From contig NZ_VIRM01000008.1 in the NCBI RefSeq assembly GCF_006874475.1, positions 1 through 64,000 of the forward strand: a DNA stretch of 64,000 bases, read 5' to 3'. This DNA comes from Microbispora hainanensis. Its GTDB lineage: Bacteria; Actinomycetota; Actinomycetes; Streptosporangiales; Streptosporangiaceae. Of the stretch, positions 48,107 to 56,886 are shown piece by piece; the first letter of the stretch is position 1, and each line of letters begins with the position of its first letter. Both the position numbers and the translations under genes were made by a program. The notes beneath the pieces are model-generated. The model was given only the letters and a program-made list of their open reading frames with translations, was not told the origin of the DNA and ran no database searches.

Positions 48107-49300
48107 ATGGAGAAGCGGCTGATCGAGCTCGAGGTGGAGAACTTCCGCAGCCTGCGAAAAGTGGTGCTTCCCCTGGGGCCGCTCAATGTGCTCGTCGGCG
48201 CGAACGGCGCGGGAAAGACCAACATCCTCGAAGTGTTCCGATTTCTCGCGGACGTGATCCGGACCGACCTGCAGCCGGCACTCGACCTTCGCGGCGGGTT
48301 CGACGAGGTCGCCTTCTGGGGTGGGGACAAACCACCGACCTCCATCCAGATCAAACTGAAGGCCAACTGGACGACCCACAGCAGCCCGAACGCACCCGAC
48401 GAGTACTCACTCCGGATCGAGCAGCGCAGCGGCAGATCGCTTTCCCGGCGTGAGACATTCCAATTCAAACGGACGCAGGGACGCGGCCGCCGCATCACGA
48501 TTTCCGGCCAGAAGGTCAATGTCGTTCAAATCGGTAAAGACCGCGCCGAGTCCCCTGCACACTCCATCGGAATCCAGCGGCTGAGCAGCGGTCTCTCCAC
48601 GCTTCCCCGGCTCACAGATGACGAGGGAGGGACCGAGGTGGCGACGGTGGCGCAGCGGCTCGCGTCCTTCCGGGTCTTCGATGTGAACGTCGGATCCGCC
48701 CGCATGCCGAGTCGCTTTCCACACGGGATGGATGCTTTGGAGGACGACGCCGCCAACATGGCCGCGTTTCTTCTGACGCTGCGAAGTCGTGACGAGGAGG
48801 CGTTCCAGAGGCTGGAGGCAGACGCGATCGAGGTGCTTCCACAGCTCACCGGAATTGATTTCGAATTTCCCTCTGGTCCCGCGCGCGAGGTCATCGTCAT
48901 CCTCCACGAGCGAGGACTTCGCAGACGGACGCAGCTCGCCGACGCATCGTACGGAACGATCCGCCTCCTCGGTCTCCTTTCCCTGCTTTACGACCCCAGC
49001 CCGCCGGCCCTGACGTGCATCGAGGAGATCGATCACGGCTTGCATCCCCAAGCTCTGGAGCTCCTGGTGGAGCGGCTACGCGAGGCCAGCCTACGGACGC
49101 AGTTCCTCATCGCCACGCACTCCCCTGCCCTTGCCGACAGGCTGCACCCTCACGAACTGGTCGTCTGCGAACGCCGAGACGACGGATCTTCCGCGATACC
49201 CGCCATATCCCATAATCAGATCCGTGACATCGTCACGCGAAGCGAAGGGCTGCCTCTCGGCGAGCTGTGGTTCTCGGGCGCCCTGGGAGGCGATCTGTGA
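48107..49300 (+). CDS. OLD/RecF-like AAA ATPase of a two-gene defence-like cassette
   Basis: A 397-residue ABC-type ATPase of the AAA_15/21 class. RLIELEVENFRSLRKVVLPLGPLNVLVG leads into Walker A GANGAGKTN (residues 31-39); a signature-like DASYGTIRLLGL, Walker B LTCIEEIDHGLHPQALELL and the H-loop FLIATHSPALADRL follow. The ATG 48107 is used (a TTG lies just before it). It overlaps the next gene by GTGA. Base and codon use are noticeably less GC-rich than neighbours, pointing to horizontal gain. Such ATPases with nuclease partners are usual in anti-phage systems. Confidence 0.88.
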   Translation: MEKRLIELEVENFRSLRKVVLPLGPLNVLVGANGAGKTNILEVFRFLADVIRTDLQPALDLRGGFDEVAFWGGDKPPTSIQIKLKANWTTHSSPNAPDEYSLRIEQRSGRSLSRRETFQFKRTQGRGRRITISGQKVNVVQIGKDRAESPAHSIGIQRLSSGLSTLPRLTDDEGGTEVATVAQRLASFRVFDVNVGSARMPSRFPHGMDALEDDAANMAAFLLTLRSRDEEAFQRLEADAIEVLPQLTGIDFEFPSGPAREVIVILHERGLRRRTQLADASYGTIRLLGLLSLLYDPSPPALTCIEEIDHGLHPQALELLVERLREASLRTQFLIATHSPALADRLHPHELVVCERRDDGSSAIPAISHNQIRDIVTRSEGLPLGELWFSGALGGDL

Positions 49301-49971
49301 CCCCGCGAGGCGGCACTCGGGTGCGTGCCACGAAAAAGCCCGTCGTGGTTCTCGCCGGCGAGGACAGCAACGACCGGCGCTGCCTCCGCATCGTGTTGGA
49401 AGCCATGTGCCCGCAGATGAAAGGGAGGCTCGTGGAGATCAACGAGCCTGTCCGACTAAGGCAGGCCACCGGGCAGAGACTCACCGATCGAGTGAACAAA
49501 CTCGCCAGACTCGCCCGCGCCCGGGCCGCCAGGGAGAAGGCCGAACTCGCCTGCTTTTTCGTCCATGAGGATCTCGACGCCCTCGACGGCGAAGAGTACG
49601 TCCGGATTCGCGACCGGGTGCAGGACGCCCTGAACAGGGAGATGAATTCGGCTCATTACGGGCTGGCCGCATGGGAAACGGAAGCGTGGATGTTCCTGTT
49701 CCCGAAAGCGTTAAAGGCGTTCGTGTCCTCCTGGGAGGTGCCGAGCAAATACCTGGGGCGAGACACGGGGAAAATACATGACCCGAAGAAGGTCCTCATG
49801 AACGAGATCGGGAACTCGTCACGCCGCTACCGGGAGTCGGATGCACCCGGGGTGCTGGAGAAAGCGGTCTCCCTGGGATCCCTGAGAGAGTTGTCCGGTT
49901 CGAACCGATCATGGAGCGATCTCTGCGTCAACGTGGAGCGCTGCTGCGGGGAACACCTCGGGAACCGATAG
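49297..49971 (+). CDS. TOPRIM-like (DUF4276/DUF4435-type) partner protein
   Basis: A 224-residue protein translated from GTG 49297 in a GTGA overlap with the ATPase gene. VVVLAGEDSNDRRCLRIVLE (motif E22 after a beta strand) and ACFFVHEDLDALDGEEY (acidic DxD-like E91-D92-x-D94) resemble the TOPRIM signature, followed by GLAAWETEAWMFLFPKAL with further acidic residues. The order ATPase then TOPRIM-like nuclease is that of OLD- and PARIS-like systems; family membership is an inference since I cannot place it in a named family with certainty. Confidence 0.7.
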   Translation: MTPRGGTRVRATKKPVVVLAGEDSNDRRCLRIVLEAMCPQMKGRLVEINEPVRLRQATGQRLTDRVNKLARLARARAAREKAELACFFVHEDLDALDGEEYVRIRDRVQDALNREMNSAHYGLAAWETEAWMFLFPKALKAFVSSWEVPSKYLGRDTGKIHDPKKVLMNEIGNSSRRYRESDAPGVLEKAVSLGSLRELSGSNRSWSDLCVNVERCCGEHLGNR

Positions 49972-50090
49972 TTCCGCCCTCACCTGCTTCCCTCTGCCGG
50001 ACAGCCCCGAGTCACCCCTTCGCGGACTTCACACGCGTCGGCTCGGCCGGAAACCCGATTCGGCCTCCGTATGGAACAGGAGGGGCCTGT

Positions 50091-50117
50091 TTGGCACTCG
50101 GGACAGGAGAGTGCTAA
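50091..50117 (+). promoter_or_regulatory. CIRCE (HrcA operator) element
   Basis: TTGGCACTC, a 9-base spacer, then GAGTGCTAA. This matches the CIRCE consensus (TTAGCACTC-N9-GAGTGCTAA) with a single mismatch. It lies 110 bp upstream of the glycosyltransferase start; no groES/groEL/dnaK gene is in the window. Confidence 0.85.
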
Positions 50118-50227
50118 CAGTAGTGTCGTCGCCGGCGCGGGCGCTGGGACCAAGCACTACGACGCGTACGCGGCGGCGGTGATTCCCACGCCGAAGACCG
50201 TGGATGCGTATCGGAGGTGTACTCGTC

Positions 50228-51349
50228 ATGCGTTCAGTGAGCGATCTTCACCCCGCCCGGTCCCGCTCCGGTGGCCTGCGGATCGCGATGGTCGCCCCAC
50301 CCTGGTATGAACTCCCGCCCCGGGCGTACGGCGGCATCGAGGCCATGGTGTCCGACCTGACCACCGCCCTCGTGCGCCGTGGACACACGGTGACGCTCAT
50401 CGGCGCGGGACGCGCCGACACCCCGGCGGACTACGTCGCCACCTATCCCGAGGCCCCCTCGTCGCGCATCGGCGAGCCGCTGCCCGAGGTGGTGCACGCG
50501 GCGGCCGCCGCGGCCACGCTGGCCTCCCTCGACGTCGACATCGTCCACGACCACTCCCTGGCCGGCCCGCTCACCGCGGCCTCCCGTACGGCCCCGACGC
50601 TGGTGACCGTGCACGGCGCGATCGACGACGACCTGGGCGAGTTCTACCGCAGGCTGGGCGGCACGGTCTCGCTGGCCGCCATCTCCGGCTCCCAGCGCGG
50701 GTCGGCCGCCGGCCTGAACTGGGCCGGTGTGGTGCACAACGCCGTGAACGTCGCGAGTTTCCCCTATCGGACGGACAAGGAGGACTGGCTGCTGTGGCTG
50801 GGCAGGTTCAGCCCGGACAAGGGCGCCCACCTTGCCATCGACGCGGCCCGCGCGGCCGGGCGCAGGATCCTCCTCGCGGGCAAGCTGACCGAGCCGTCCG
50901 AGCACGACTACTTCTCCAGGTTCGTCCGTCCGCGCCTGGGCGCGGACGCCGAATATGTGGGCGAGGCCGACGCCGCCCGCAAGCGCGACCTGCTGTCGCG
51001 GGCCCGCTGCCTGCTGTTCCCCATCCAGTGGGAGGAGCCGTTCGGGCTGGTCATGATCGAGGCGATGGCGTGCGGCACGCCGGTGGTCACCCTGCGCCGC
51101 GGCGCGGCCCCCGAGGTCGTGGTGGACGGCGTCACCGGTTTCGTGCGCACCTCGCCCGACGAGCTGCCGGACGCGGTCGAGCGGGCCGGCGCGCTGGATC
51201 CCCGCGCCTGCCGCGCCCACGTCGAGCGGCGCTTCGACGTCTCGGTGATGGCCGAGGGATACGAGCGCCTCTATCGGCAGGTGATCGCCGCGGCCGCCCG
51301 GCGAAACCGCACTCCCGCCTCCGTCCCCGCCCCCGCTCTCGCCGGCTGA
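50228..51349 (+). CDS. GT4-family glycosyltransferase
   Basis: A 373-residue GT-B fold glycosyltransferase. PPWYELPPRAYGGIEAMVSDL at the N-terminus and WEEPFGLVMIEAMACGTPVVTLRRGAAPEVVVDGVTGF at the C-terminus are the GT4 acceptor and nucleotide-sugar (EX7E) motifs. ATG 50228 has GGAGGT 9 bases upstream (50213-50218). Acceptor unknown. The CIRCE element upstream implies heat/stress control, unusual for this type. A hairpin terminator follows. Confidence 0.92.
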   Translation: MRSVSDLHPARSRSGGLRIAMVAPPWYELPPRAYGGIEAMVSDLTTALVRRGHTVTLIGAGRADTPADYVATYPEAPSSRIGEPLPEVVHAAAAAATLASLDVDIVHDHSLAGPLTAASRTAPTLVTVHGAIDDDLGEFYRRLGGTVSLAAISGSQRGSAAGLNWAGVVHNAVNVASFPYRTDKEDWLLWLGRFSPDKGAHLAIDAARAAGRRILLAGKLTEPSEHDYFSRFVRPRLGADAEYVGEADAARKRDLLSRARCLLFPIQWEEPFGLVMIEAMACGTPVVTLRRGAAPEVVVDGVTGFVRTSPDELPDAVERAGALDPRACRAHVERRFDVSVMAEGYERLYRQVIAAAARRNRTPASVPAPALAG

Positions 51350-51357
51350 CCAACCGA

Positions 51358-51393
51358 CCGGCCCGCCTGCCGCGCACGCCGCGGGCGGGCCGG
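51358..51393. terminator. Bidirectional hairpin terminator
   Basis: CCGGCCCGCC at 51358-51367 pairs perfectly with GGCGGGCCGG at 51384-51393 across a 16-base loop. It lies between the convergent glycosyltransferase (ends 51349) and GntR (ends 51436) genes. Confidence 0.65.
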
Positions 51394-51435
51394 ACCGGCA
51401 CGGTTGCTCAGGTGCCGTGGCTCAGGCGCCGTGAC

Positions 51436-52134
51436 TCAGCCCGCGTGATCCGCGTACGCGGCCAGGAGCTGGGCCTCCGCGGTGTCGAAGTACGCGAGCA
51501 GCTCCCGCTCGGCCCGTTCGGGATCGCCCTCGATCAGCAGCGTGGCGATGCGCGCGTTGTCTTCCAGGTAGGGCTCGTGGAAGGTCCTGAGCTCGCCCAT
51601 CACGTGGAAGGCCAGCCGCAGCTCGGCGAGCAGGCGCGCCATGGTCTCGTCCACCCGGGGACTGGCGAGCAGCGCGGTGATCGCGCGGTGGAACCGCATG
51701 TTGGCGGTGCCGACGGCCGCCCAGTCACCGTCCTCCGCCGCCGCCTTCCCCTTCTCGACGTGGCGCCGCACCTCGTCCAGAGCCTCCCGCGGGGCCGTGA
51801 CGGACGCCCGTACGCCCGCCGTTTCGAGGATGCGGCGCATCGCGTAGATGTCGGCCACGTCGGCGGCGGCGAGCTTGCGGACGAAGACCCCGCGGTGCAG
51901 CTCGTGCACCAGCAGGTTCTCGTGCGACAGCAGCCGGAACGCCTCTCTGAGCGTGTTGCGGGAGACGCCGAGCAGGTTGCCGATCGTCTCCTCCGACAGG
52001 CGGGTGCCCGGCGGCAGGGAGCCGTCGATGACGTTCTCCCGCAGGACGTCGGCGACCAGCTCCGCGGCACTGGCCCGATCGAGCACCGGCCGGGCCGCGC
52101 TCAACCGTGCCGCCCAGTCCGCCATAGCCGTCAT
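51436..52134 (-). CDS. GntR/FCD regulator of the pxp locus
   Basis: A 232-residue repressor with an N-terminal winged helix (LPPGTRLSEETIGNLLGVSRNTLREAFRLLSHENLL) and FCD domain (RRILETAGVRASV..., FHRAITALLAS). ATG 52134 is used (AAGGGG 8 bases upstream); GTG 52137 and ATG 52125 are possible. Divergent from the NRAMP-like/pxpABC operon, which it most likely controls. Confidence 0.85.
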   Translation of the reverse strand: MTAMADWAARLSAARPVLDRASAAELVADVLRENVIDGSLPPGTRLSEETIGNLLGVSRNTLREAFRLLSHENLLVHELHRGVFVRKLAAADVADIYAMRRILETAGVRASVTAPREALDEVRRHVEKGKAAAEDGDWAAVGTANMRFHRAITALLASPRVDETMARLLAELRLAFHVMGELRTFHEPYLEDNARIATLLIEGDPERAERELLAYFDTAEAQLLAAYADHAG

Positions 52135-52323
52135 CACCGCAACCCCTTCTCGACCGCCGGATCAGTCCCAGCTTAGGCCGCGGCACGCCGGCCGGATTCC
52201 GTGATCACCAATGGATTTCGCGCGATCACATGGAGTTGTAGCGCGGAAGTAACCTACAAGAGTCTTGATGAATCGTTGAACAATCCTCTAATTTCCAGGG
52301 GAGGTGAAGCAAAGGAGTTTCGG

Positions 52324-53565
52324 ATGAACCCACCCCCCGGCACCCAGACGACCCCGTCCGCGGGCACCACGAGCGGAGGACGGCGCTCGGCGCTGCTCGG
52401 CGCGATGTTCCTCATGGCCACGAGCGCCATCGGCCCCGGCTTCATCACCCAGACGACGACGTTCACGGCGCAGCTCGGGGCGGCGTTCGCCTTCGTGATC
52501 GTCGCGTCGATCCTCGTCGACATCGCCGTCCAGCTGAACGTCTGGCGGGTGATCGGCGTCTCCGGCATGCGCGCCCAGACGCTGGGCAACCGGGTGCTGC
52601 CGGGCTCGGGATATCTCCTGGCCGCCCTCGTGGCGTTCGGCGGCCTGGTGTTCAATATCGGCAACGTCGGCGGCGCGGCGCTCGGCCTGAACGCCCTCGC
52701 GGGGATCGACGTCAAGATCGGCGGCACGGTGTCCGCCCTGATCGCCGTCGGCATCTTCCTCAGCAGGAAGGCCGGCGTGGCCGTCGACCGGATTGTCGTC
52801 GTCCTCGGCGTCGTGATGGTGGCGCTGACGCTGTACGTGGCGGTCGTCTCCGACCCGCCGGTGGGCGAGGCCCTGCGGCAGACGGTCCTGCCGGACAAGG
52901 TCGACTTCCTCGCCGTCACGACGCTGATCGGCGGCACGGTCGGGGGCTACATCACCTACGCGGGGGCGCACCGGCTCATCGACGCGGGCGTGACCGGACC
53001 GCGCAACGCGGGGCAGATCTCCCGCGGCTCGGTCACCGGCATCCTCGTCACCGGTGTCATGCGCGTGATCCTCTTCCTCGCCTCGCTCGGCGTGGTGGCC
53101 GGAGGCTTCAAACTCGCCGCCGACTCCGCCAACCCCGCCGCCGACATCTTCGCGAGCGCGGCGGGCGAGCTGGGCCTGCGGCTGTTCGGCGTCGTCCTGT
53201 GGGCCGCGGCCATCACCTCGGTCATCGGCGCCTCGTACACGTCGGTGTCGTTCCTCGCCAGCTTCTCGCCCCGGACGGACCGCTACCGCTCGTGGATCAC
53301 GGTGGCCTTCATCATCGTCTCGACCGCGGTCTTCCTGCTCCTCGGCAAGGCTCCGGCCAACCTCCTGATCCTCGCCGGAGCGCTCAACGGCCTCATCCTG
53401 CCCGTCGGCCTGGCGGTGATCCTCTGGGTCGCCGCACGCCGTCGTGATCTCCTGGGCGGATACCGCTACCCTGTCTGGCTGCTCGGGATCGGCGTGCTCG
53501 CCTGGGCGCTGACCATCTATCTCGGCTGGAACTCCCTCAGCGGGATCAGCGCGCTCTGGAGCTGA
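52324..53565 (+). CDS. NRAMP-family (YcsG-like) transporter
   Basis: A 413-residue membrane protein with about eleven spans, e.g. [24 protein letters not shown] and [28 protein letters not shown] proteins normally import divalent metals, but the YcsG-type member linked to pxpABC may carry 5-oxoproline or another substrate; unknown. ATG 52324 follows AAAGGAG by 6 bases. First gene of the pxp operon. Confidence 0.88.
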   Translation: MNPPPGTQTTPSAGTTSGGRRSALLGAMFLMATSAIGPGFITQTTTFTAQLGAAFAFVIVASILVDIAVQLNVWRVIGVSGMRAQTLGNRVLPGSGYLLAALVAFGGLVFNIGNVGGAALGLNALAGIDVKIGGTVSALIAVGIFLSRKAGVAVDRIVVVLGVVMVALTLYVAVVSDPPVGEALRQTVLPDKVDFLAVTTLIGGTVGGYITYAGAHRLIDAGVTGPRNAGQISRGSVTGILVTGVMRVILFLASLGVVAGGFKLAADSANPAADIFASAAGELGLRLFGVVLWAAAITSVIGASYTSVSFLASFSPRTDRYRSWITVAFIIVSTAVFLLLGKAPANLLILAGALNGLILPVGLAVILWVAARRRDLLGGYRYPVWLLGIGVLAWALTIYLGWNSLSGISALWS

Positions 53566-53566
53566 C

Positions 53567-54415
53567 GTGTCCTACCCGACCATGTGCATCGACCTCAACT
53601 CCGACCTTGGCGAGGGCTTCGGCCGGTGGACCCTCGGCGACGACGACGCGCTGCTGTCGATCGTCACGAGCGCCAACGTCGCCTGCGGATTCCACGCGGG
53701 AGACCCGGTCATCATGCGGCGCACCTGCGAGACGGCGGCCGCGCGCGGCGTGGTGATCGGCGCCCAGGTCGGCTATCGCGACCTGGCGGGCTTCGGGCGG
53801 CGCTTCGTCGACGTGCCGCCCGTCGAGCTCGCCGACGACGTCATCTACCAGATCGGCGCCCTGGACGCCTTCGCGCGCGTGGCGGGCACCAGGGTCAGGT
53901 ATGTCAAGCCGCACGGCGCGCTCTACAACGCGATCGTGCACCACGAGGCGCAGGCCGCCGCGGTGGTCGCGGCGGTGCGGGCCTACGACCCCGGCCTGCC
54001 CGTGCTCGGTCTCCCCGGCTCGGCGTGGCTGCGCCAGGCGTCCAGGGCCGGCCTCACCACGGTCGCCGAATGCTTCGCCGACCGCGCCTACACCCGCGAA
54101 GGCAGACTGGTGCCGCGCGGCGTGCCCGGCGCCGTCCTGCACGACCCCGCCCTGGTCGCCGAGCGCAGCGTGCGCATGGCCAGGGGCGAGCCGATCGAGG
54201 CGGTCGACGGCACACCGCTCACCGTCACCGCCGACTCGATCTGCGTGCACGGCGACAGCCCCGGCGCCGTCGCCATGGCGATCGAGGTCCGTGACGCGCT
54301 CAAGGCGAACGGCATCGGCCTGGCGCCGTTCGCGCAGCAGCCGTTCGCGCAGCAGCCGTTCAAAGAGCAGCCGGTCACGGACACGAAGGCGTCGTTCGCG
54401 GAGGAGAGTGTGTGA
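53567..54415 (+). CDS. pxpA: 5-oxoprolinase subunit PxpA (LamB/YcsF)
   Basis: A 282-residue subunit of the ATP-dependent 5-oxoprolinase that opens pyroglutamate to glutamate. [28 protein letters not shown] and VKPHGALYN are the family motifs. GTG 53567 has GGAG 5 bases upstream; ATG 53582 is another option. The C-terminus has an unusual repeat [16 protein letters not shown]. Confidence 0.95.
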   Translation: MSYPTMCIDLNSDLGEGFGRWTLGDDDALLSIVTSANVACGFHAGDPVIMRRTCETAAARGVVIGAQVGYRDLAGFGRRFVDVPPVELADDVIYQIGALDAFARVAGTRVRYVKPHGALYNAIVHHEAQAAAVVAAVRAYDPGLPVLGLPGSAWLRQASRAGLTTVAECFADRAYTREGRLVPRGVPGAVLHDPALVAERSVRMARGEPIEAVDGTPLTVTADSICVHGDSPGAVAMAIEVRDALKANGIGLAPFAQQPFAQQPFKEQPVTDTKASFAEESV

Positions 54416-55029
54416 ACGCACGGCTGCACCGCTGTGGCGAGCACGCGGTCCTGGTCGAGCTCGACCGCCTCGAGGAGGTGGTCGCCCTCTACGATGCCCT
54501 CGCGGCCTCCCCTCCGCGGGGGATCGTCGACCTCGTCCCCGCGGCGCGTACGCTGCTCGTCCGGTTCGAGCCGCCGGCACGTCACTCCGAGGTGGAGTCC
54601 GCCGTCCTGTCCGTACGGCCGGCCCGGGGCCGCCTGGCGACGACCGAGGAGGTGGTGATCCCGGTGGTGTACGACGGCGACGACCTCGCCGACGTGGCCC
54701 GGCTGACCGGGCTCACCGAACGCGAGGTCGTGGCGGCGCACACCGGGACGGCGTGGACGGTCGCCTTCTGCGGGTTCGCCCCCGGCTTCGGCTATCTGAT
54801 CGGCGGCGATCCCCGGCTGGCCGTGCCCCGGCGGCCGGAGTCCCGCGTACGCGTGCCGACCGGCGCCGTGGCGCTCGCCGGGGAGTTCAGCGGGGTCTAC
54901 CCGCGCGAGTCGCCGGGCGGCTGGCAGCTCATCGGGCGCACCGAGACCGTGGTGTGGGACATCGCGGCCGACCCGCCCGCCCTGCTGCGCCCGGGGGTCC
55001 GGGTGCGGTTCGCGGAGGCGCGGCCGTGA
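54412..55029 (+). CDS. pxpB: 5-oxoprolinase subunit PxpB (KipI-like)
   Basis: A 205-residue carboxyltransferase-like subunit. [58 protein letters not shown] is the diagnostic core. GTG start overlaps the pxpA stop. Partner of PxpA and PxpC. Confidence 0.95.
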   Translation: MNARLHRCGEHAVLVELDRLEEVVALYDALAASPPRGIVDLVPAARTLLVRFEPPARHSEVESAVLSVRPARGRLATTEEVVIPVVYDGDDLADVARLTGLTEREVVAAHTGTAWTVAFCGFAPGFGYLIGGDPRLAVPRRPESRVRVPTGAVALAGEFSGVYPRESPGGWQLIGRTETVVWDIAADPPALLRPGVRVRFAEARP

Positions 55030-55039
55030 GCGGGGCGTC

Positions 55040-55948
55040 ATGAACGAGCAGGCGGTGAGCGGGCCTCGGCGGGCGCTGGTGGTGCTGGCTCCCGGTCCGC
55101 TCACCACGGTGCAGGACCTCGGGCGGCGCCGGCACAGCCATCTCGGCGTCGGGCGTTCCGGCGCCGCCGACCGGGGCGCGCTGCGGCTGGCCAACCGCCT
55201 GCTGGCCAATCCCGAAAACGCCGCCTGCCTGGAGGTGACCCTGGGCGGGCTGAAGGTGCGCGCCGTCGGCGACCTGCTCCTGACGCTCACCGGCGCCCCG
55301 TGCCCCGCCACCGTCACCCTCCCTGATGGACGCACGCGCGGCCCCGGGCACGCGTCGGTCGAGCACCTGCCTGACGGGGCCACGCTGCGGCTCGGCGTGC
55401 CGCCCCGGGGGCTGCGGACCTACCTGGCGGTCCGCGGCGGGATCGACGTGCCCGAGGTGCTGGGGTCGCGGTCCACCGACCTGCTCTCCGGGCTCGGCCC
55501 GGAACGTCCGGCGCCCGGGTCGGTGCTCCCGGTCGGGCCGGCGCCCGCGGCGTTTCCGGTGGCCGATTTCGCCCCGGTGCCCGAGCCTGAGGCGGGCGTC
55601 CTCGTGCTCGATGTGATCCCGGGGCCACGCCACGACTGGTTCACCCCCGGGGCGCTGGCGGCCCTGTGCGCGGAGCCGTACGAGGTGACCCCGCACAGCG
55701 ACCGGGTCGGCATGCGGCTGCGCGGGCCGCGCCTCGAACGCGCGCGCGACGGGGAGCTGCCGAGCGAGGGCATGGTGCCCGGCGCGCTGCAGGTGCCGCC
55801 GTCGGGGCAGCCGACGCTCTTCCTCGCGGATCACCCCGTGACCGGCGGATATCCGGTCATCGCGGTGGTGCGCGACCACCACGTCGACCGGGCGGCGCAG
55901 GCCCGCCCCGGGCAGCACGTCCGTTTCCGGGTGGCCGGCACCCGTTGA
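55040..55948 (+). CDS. pxpC: 5-oxoprolinase subunit PxpC (KipA-like)
   Basis: A 302-residue biotin-independent carboxyltransferase-like subunit. LTTVQDLGRRRHSHLGVGRSGAADRGALRLANRLLANPENAACLEVTLGG is the family opening and later VRGGIDVPEVLGSRSTDLL and GPRHDWF. It lies 10 bp behind pxpB. Confidence 0.95.
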   Translation: MNEQAVSGPRRALVVLAPGPLTTVQDLGRRRHSHLGVGRSGAADRGALRLANRLLANPENAACLEVTLGGLKVRAVGDLLLTLTGAPCPATVTLPDGRTRGPGHASVEHLPDGATLRLGVPPRGLRTYLAVRGGIDVPEVLGSRSTDLLSGLGPERPAPGSVLPVGPAPAAFPVADFAPVPEPEAGVLVLDVIPGPRHDWFTPGALAALCAEPYEVTPHSDRVGMRLRGPRLERARDGELPSEGMVPGALQVPPSGQPTLFLADHPVTGGYPVIAVVRDHHVDRAAQARPGQHVRFRVAGTR

Positions 55949-56036
55949 CCTGGTGGGCTTCCTCATCGGAATCCGGCCGTGCCACGGCGCGCCGGCGCAC
56001 GCCGGCGACCGGCGCCTGCTCTGAGGCCTGCCGGGA

Positions 56037-56774
56037 TCAGTCGGCGGCGCGGCGGACGAGGGGGTTGGCGGCGGTGGAGTTGCGGATGCTGAAGGTCACG
56101 CTGCCGGCCCGGTAGCGGTCGTCGGAGCACTCCACGGGCCTGCCCTCCTGCGTGGTGGTGACGCGGCGCTGGCGCAGCAGGGGGCTGCCCCGCCGCACCT
56201 CGAGCAGCCGGGCGTCCTCGCTGCCGGCCGCCACGGCGTCGATCAGGTGCTCGCCGTACGCGAAGACGAGGCCGACCGACTCGTAGAGCTCCTGGGTCAC
56301 CGACTCGCACTCGGGGTCGAGCCGCTCGACGGCGGGGGCGATCCACCCGGCGTAGACCGTGCGCTCGACCAGCACCGGCTCGCCGTCGAGCCGCCGCAGC
56401 CGCAGCACGTCGAGCACCTCCTCCCCCGGCTCCAGCGACAGCCGTACGGCCTCGGAGGGCGAGCACCGGCGGCGGCGGGAGGACAGCACGGTGCCGCTGG
56501 CGCGGTAGCCCATCGATCGGGCCCACTGGGCGAAGCTGTGCAGCTCGGCGAAGCTCTGGCTGCGCTCGCTGCCGAGCACGATGCGGCGCGCGCCCTGCCG
56601 CGACCCCACCAGCCCCTCGGCGGCCAGCAGGGCGACGGCCTGGCGAACGGTGCCGCGCGCCGCCGAATAGCGTAGGGCCAGCTCAGCCTCGGAGGGGAGC
56701 TGAGCGCCTATCGGATAGTCCCCCCTGACGATGGCGTCCCGCAGGTCACCCGCGATCTGTTCGTAGCGCGCCAT
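56037..56774 (-). CDS. GntR/UTRA (HutC-type) regulator of the ABC importer
   Basis: A 245-residue repressor: winged helix (LPSEAELALRYSAARGTVRQAVALLAAEGLV, residues 26-56) and UTRA domain (SFAELHSFAQWARSMGYRASGTVLSS; LLRQRRVTTTQEGRPVECSDDRYRAGSVTFSI). Divergent from the ABC operon; a palindrome at 56832-56845 is its probable operator. Ligand unknown; UTRA regulators often sense sugars or amino compounds. Confidence 0.9.
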   Translation of the reverse strand: MARYEQIAGDLRDAIVRGDYPIGAQLPSEAELALRYSAARGTVRQAVALLAAEGLVGSRQGARRIVLGSERSQSFAELHSFAQWARSMGYRASGTVLSSRRRRCSPSEAVRLSLEPGEEVLDVLRLRRLDGEPVLVERTVYAGWIAPAVERLDPECESVTQELYESVGLVFAYGEHLIDAVAAGSEDARLLEVRRGSPLLRQRRVTTTQEGRPVECSDDRYRAGSVTFSIRNSTAANPLVRRAAD

Positions 56775-56831
56775 CGTGATGAGCCCTTCCGTTCACGCGA
56801 CTGACATCGATATGCGACTTACTAGCTCTGG

Positions 56832-56845
56832 CTTGTTTGTACAAG
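56832..56845. promoter_or_regulatory. Probable GntR/UTRA operator
   Basis: CTTGT-TTGT-ACAAG is a 5-bp inverted repeat with a 4-base centre, in the 112-bp divergent region between the GntR regulator (start 56774) and the substrate-binding protein (start 56887). Confidence 0.45.
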
Positions 56846-56886
56846 TTCGCCTAAGTTCGATCCACGCACCACAGTGGGAGGGACAG

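Noticed and set aside
44562-48107. 1181-codon open frame on the plus strand antisense to dnaE2
   Set aside because: No domain signature, odd amino-acid make-up (His/Arg/Val-rich), no ribosome site; shadow of dnaE2.
50071-50310. Small ORF overlapping the CIRCE element, considered as a groES remnant
   Set aside because: Translation shows no GroES motifs and no ribosome site.
55949-56036. GC-rich hairpin as terminator between pxpC and the GntR/UTRA gene
   Set aside because: Several short overlapping pairings are possible but no single stable stem stands out.
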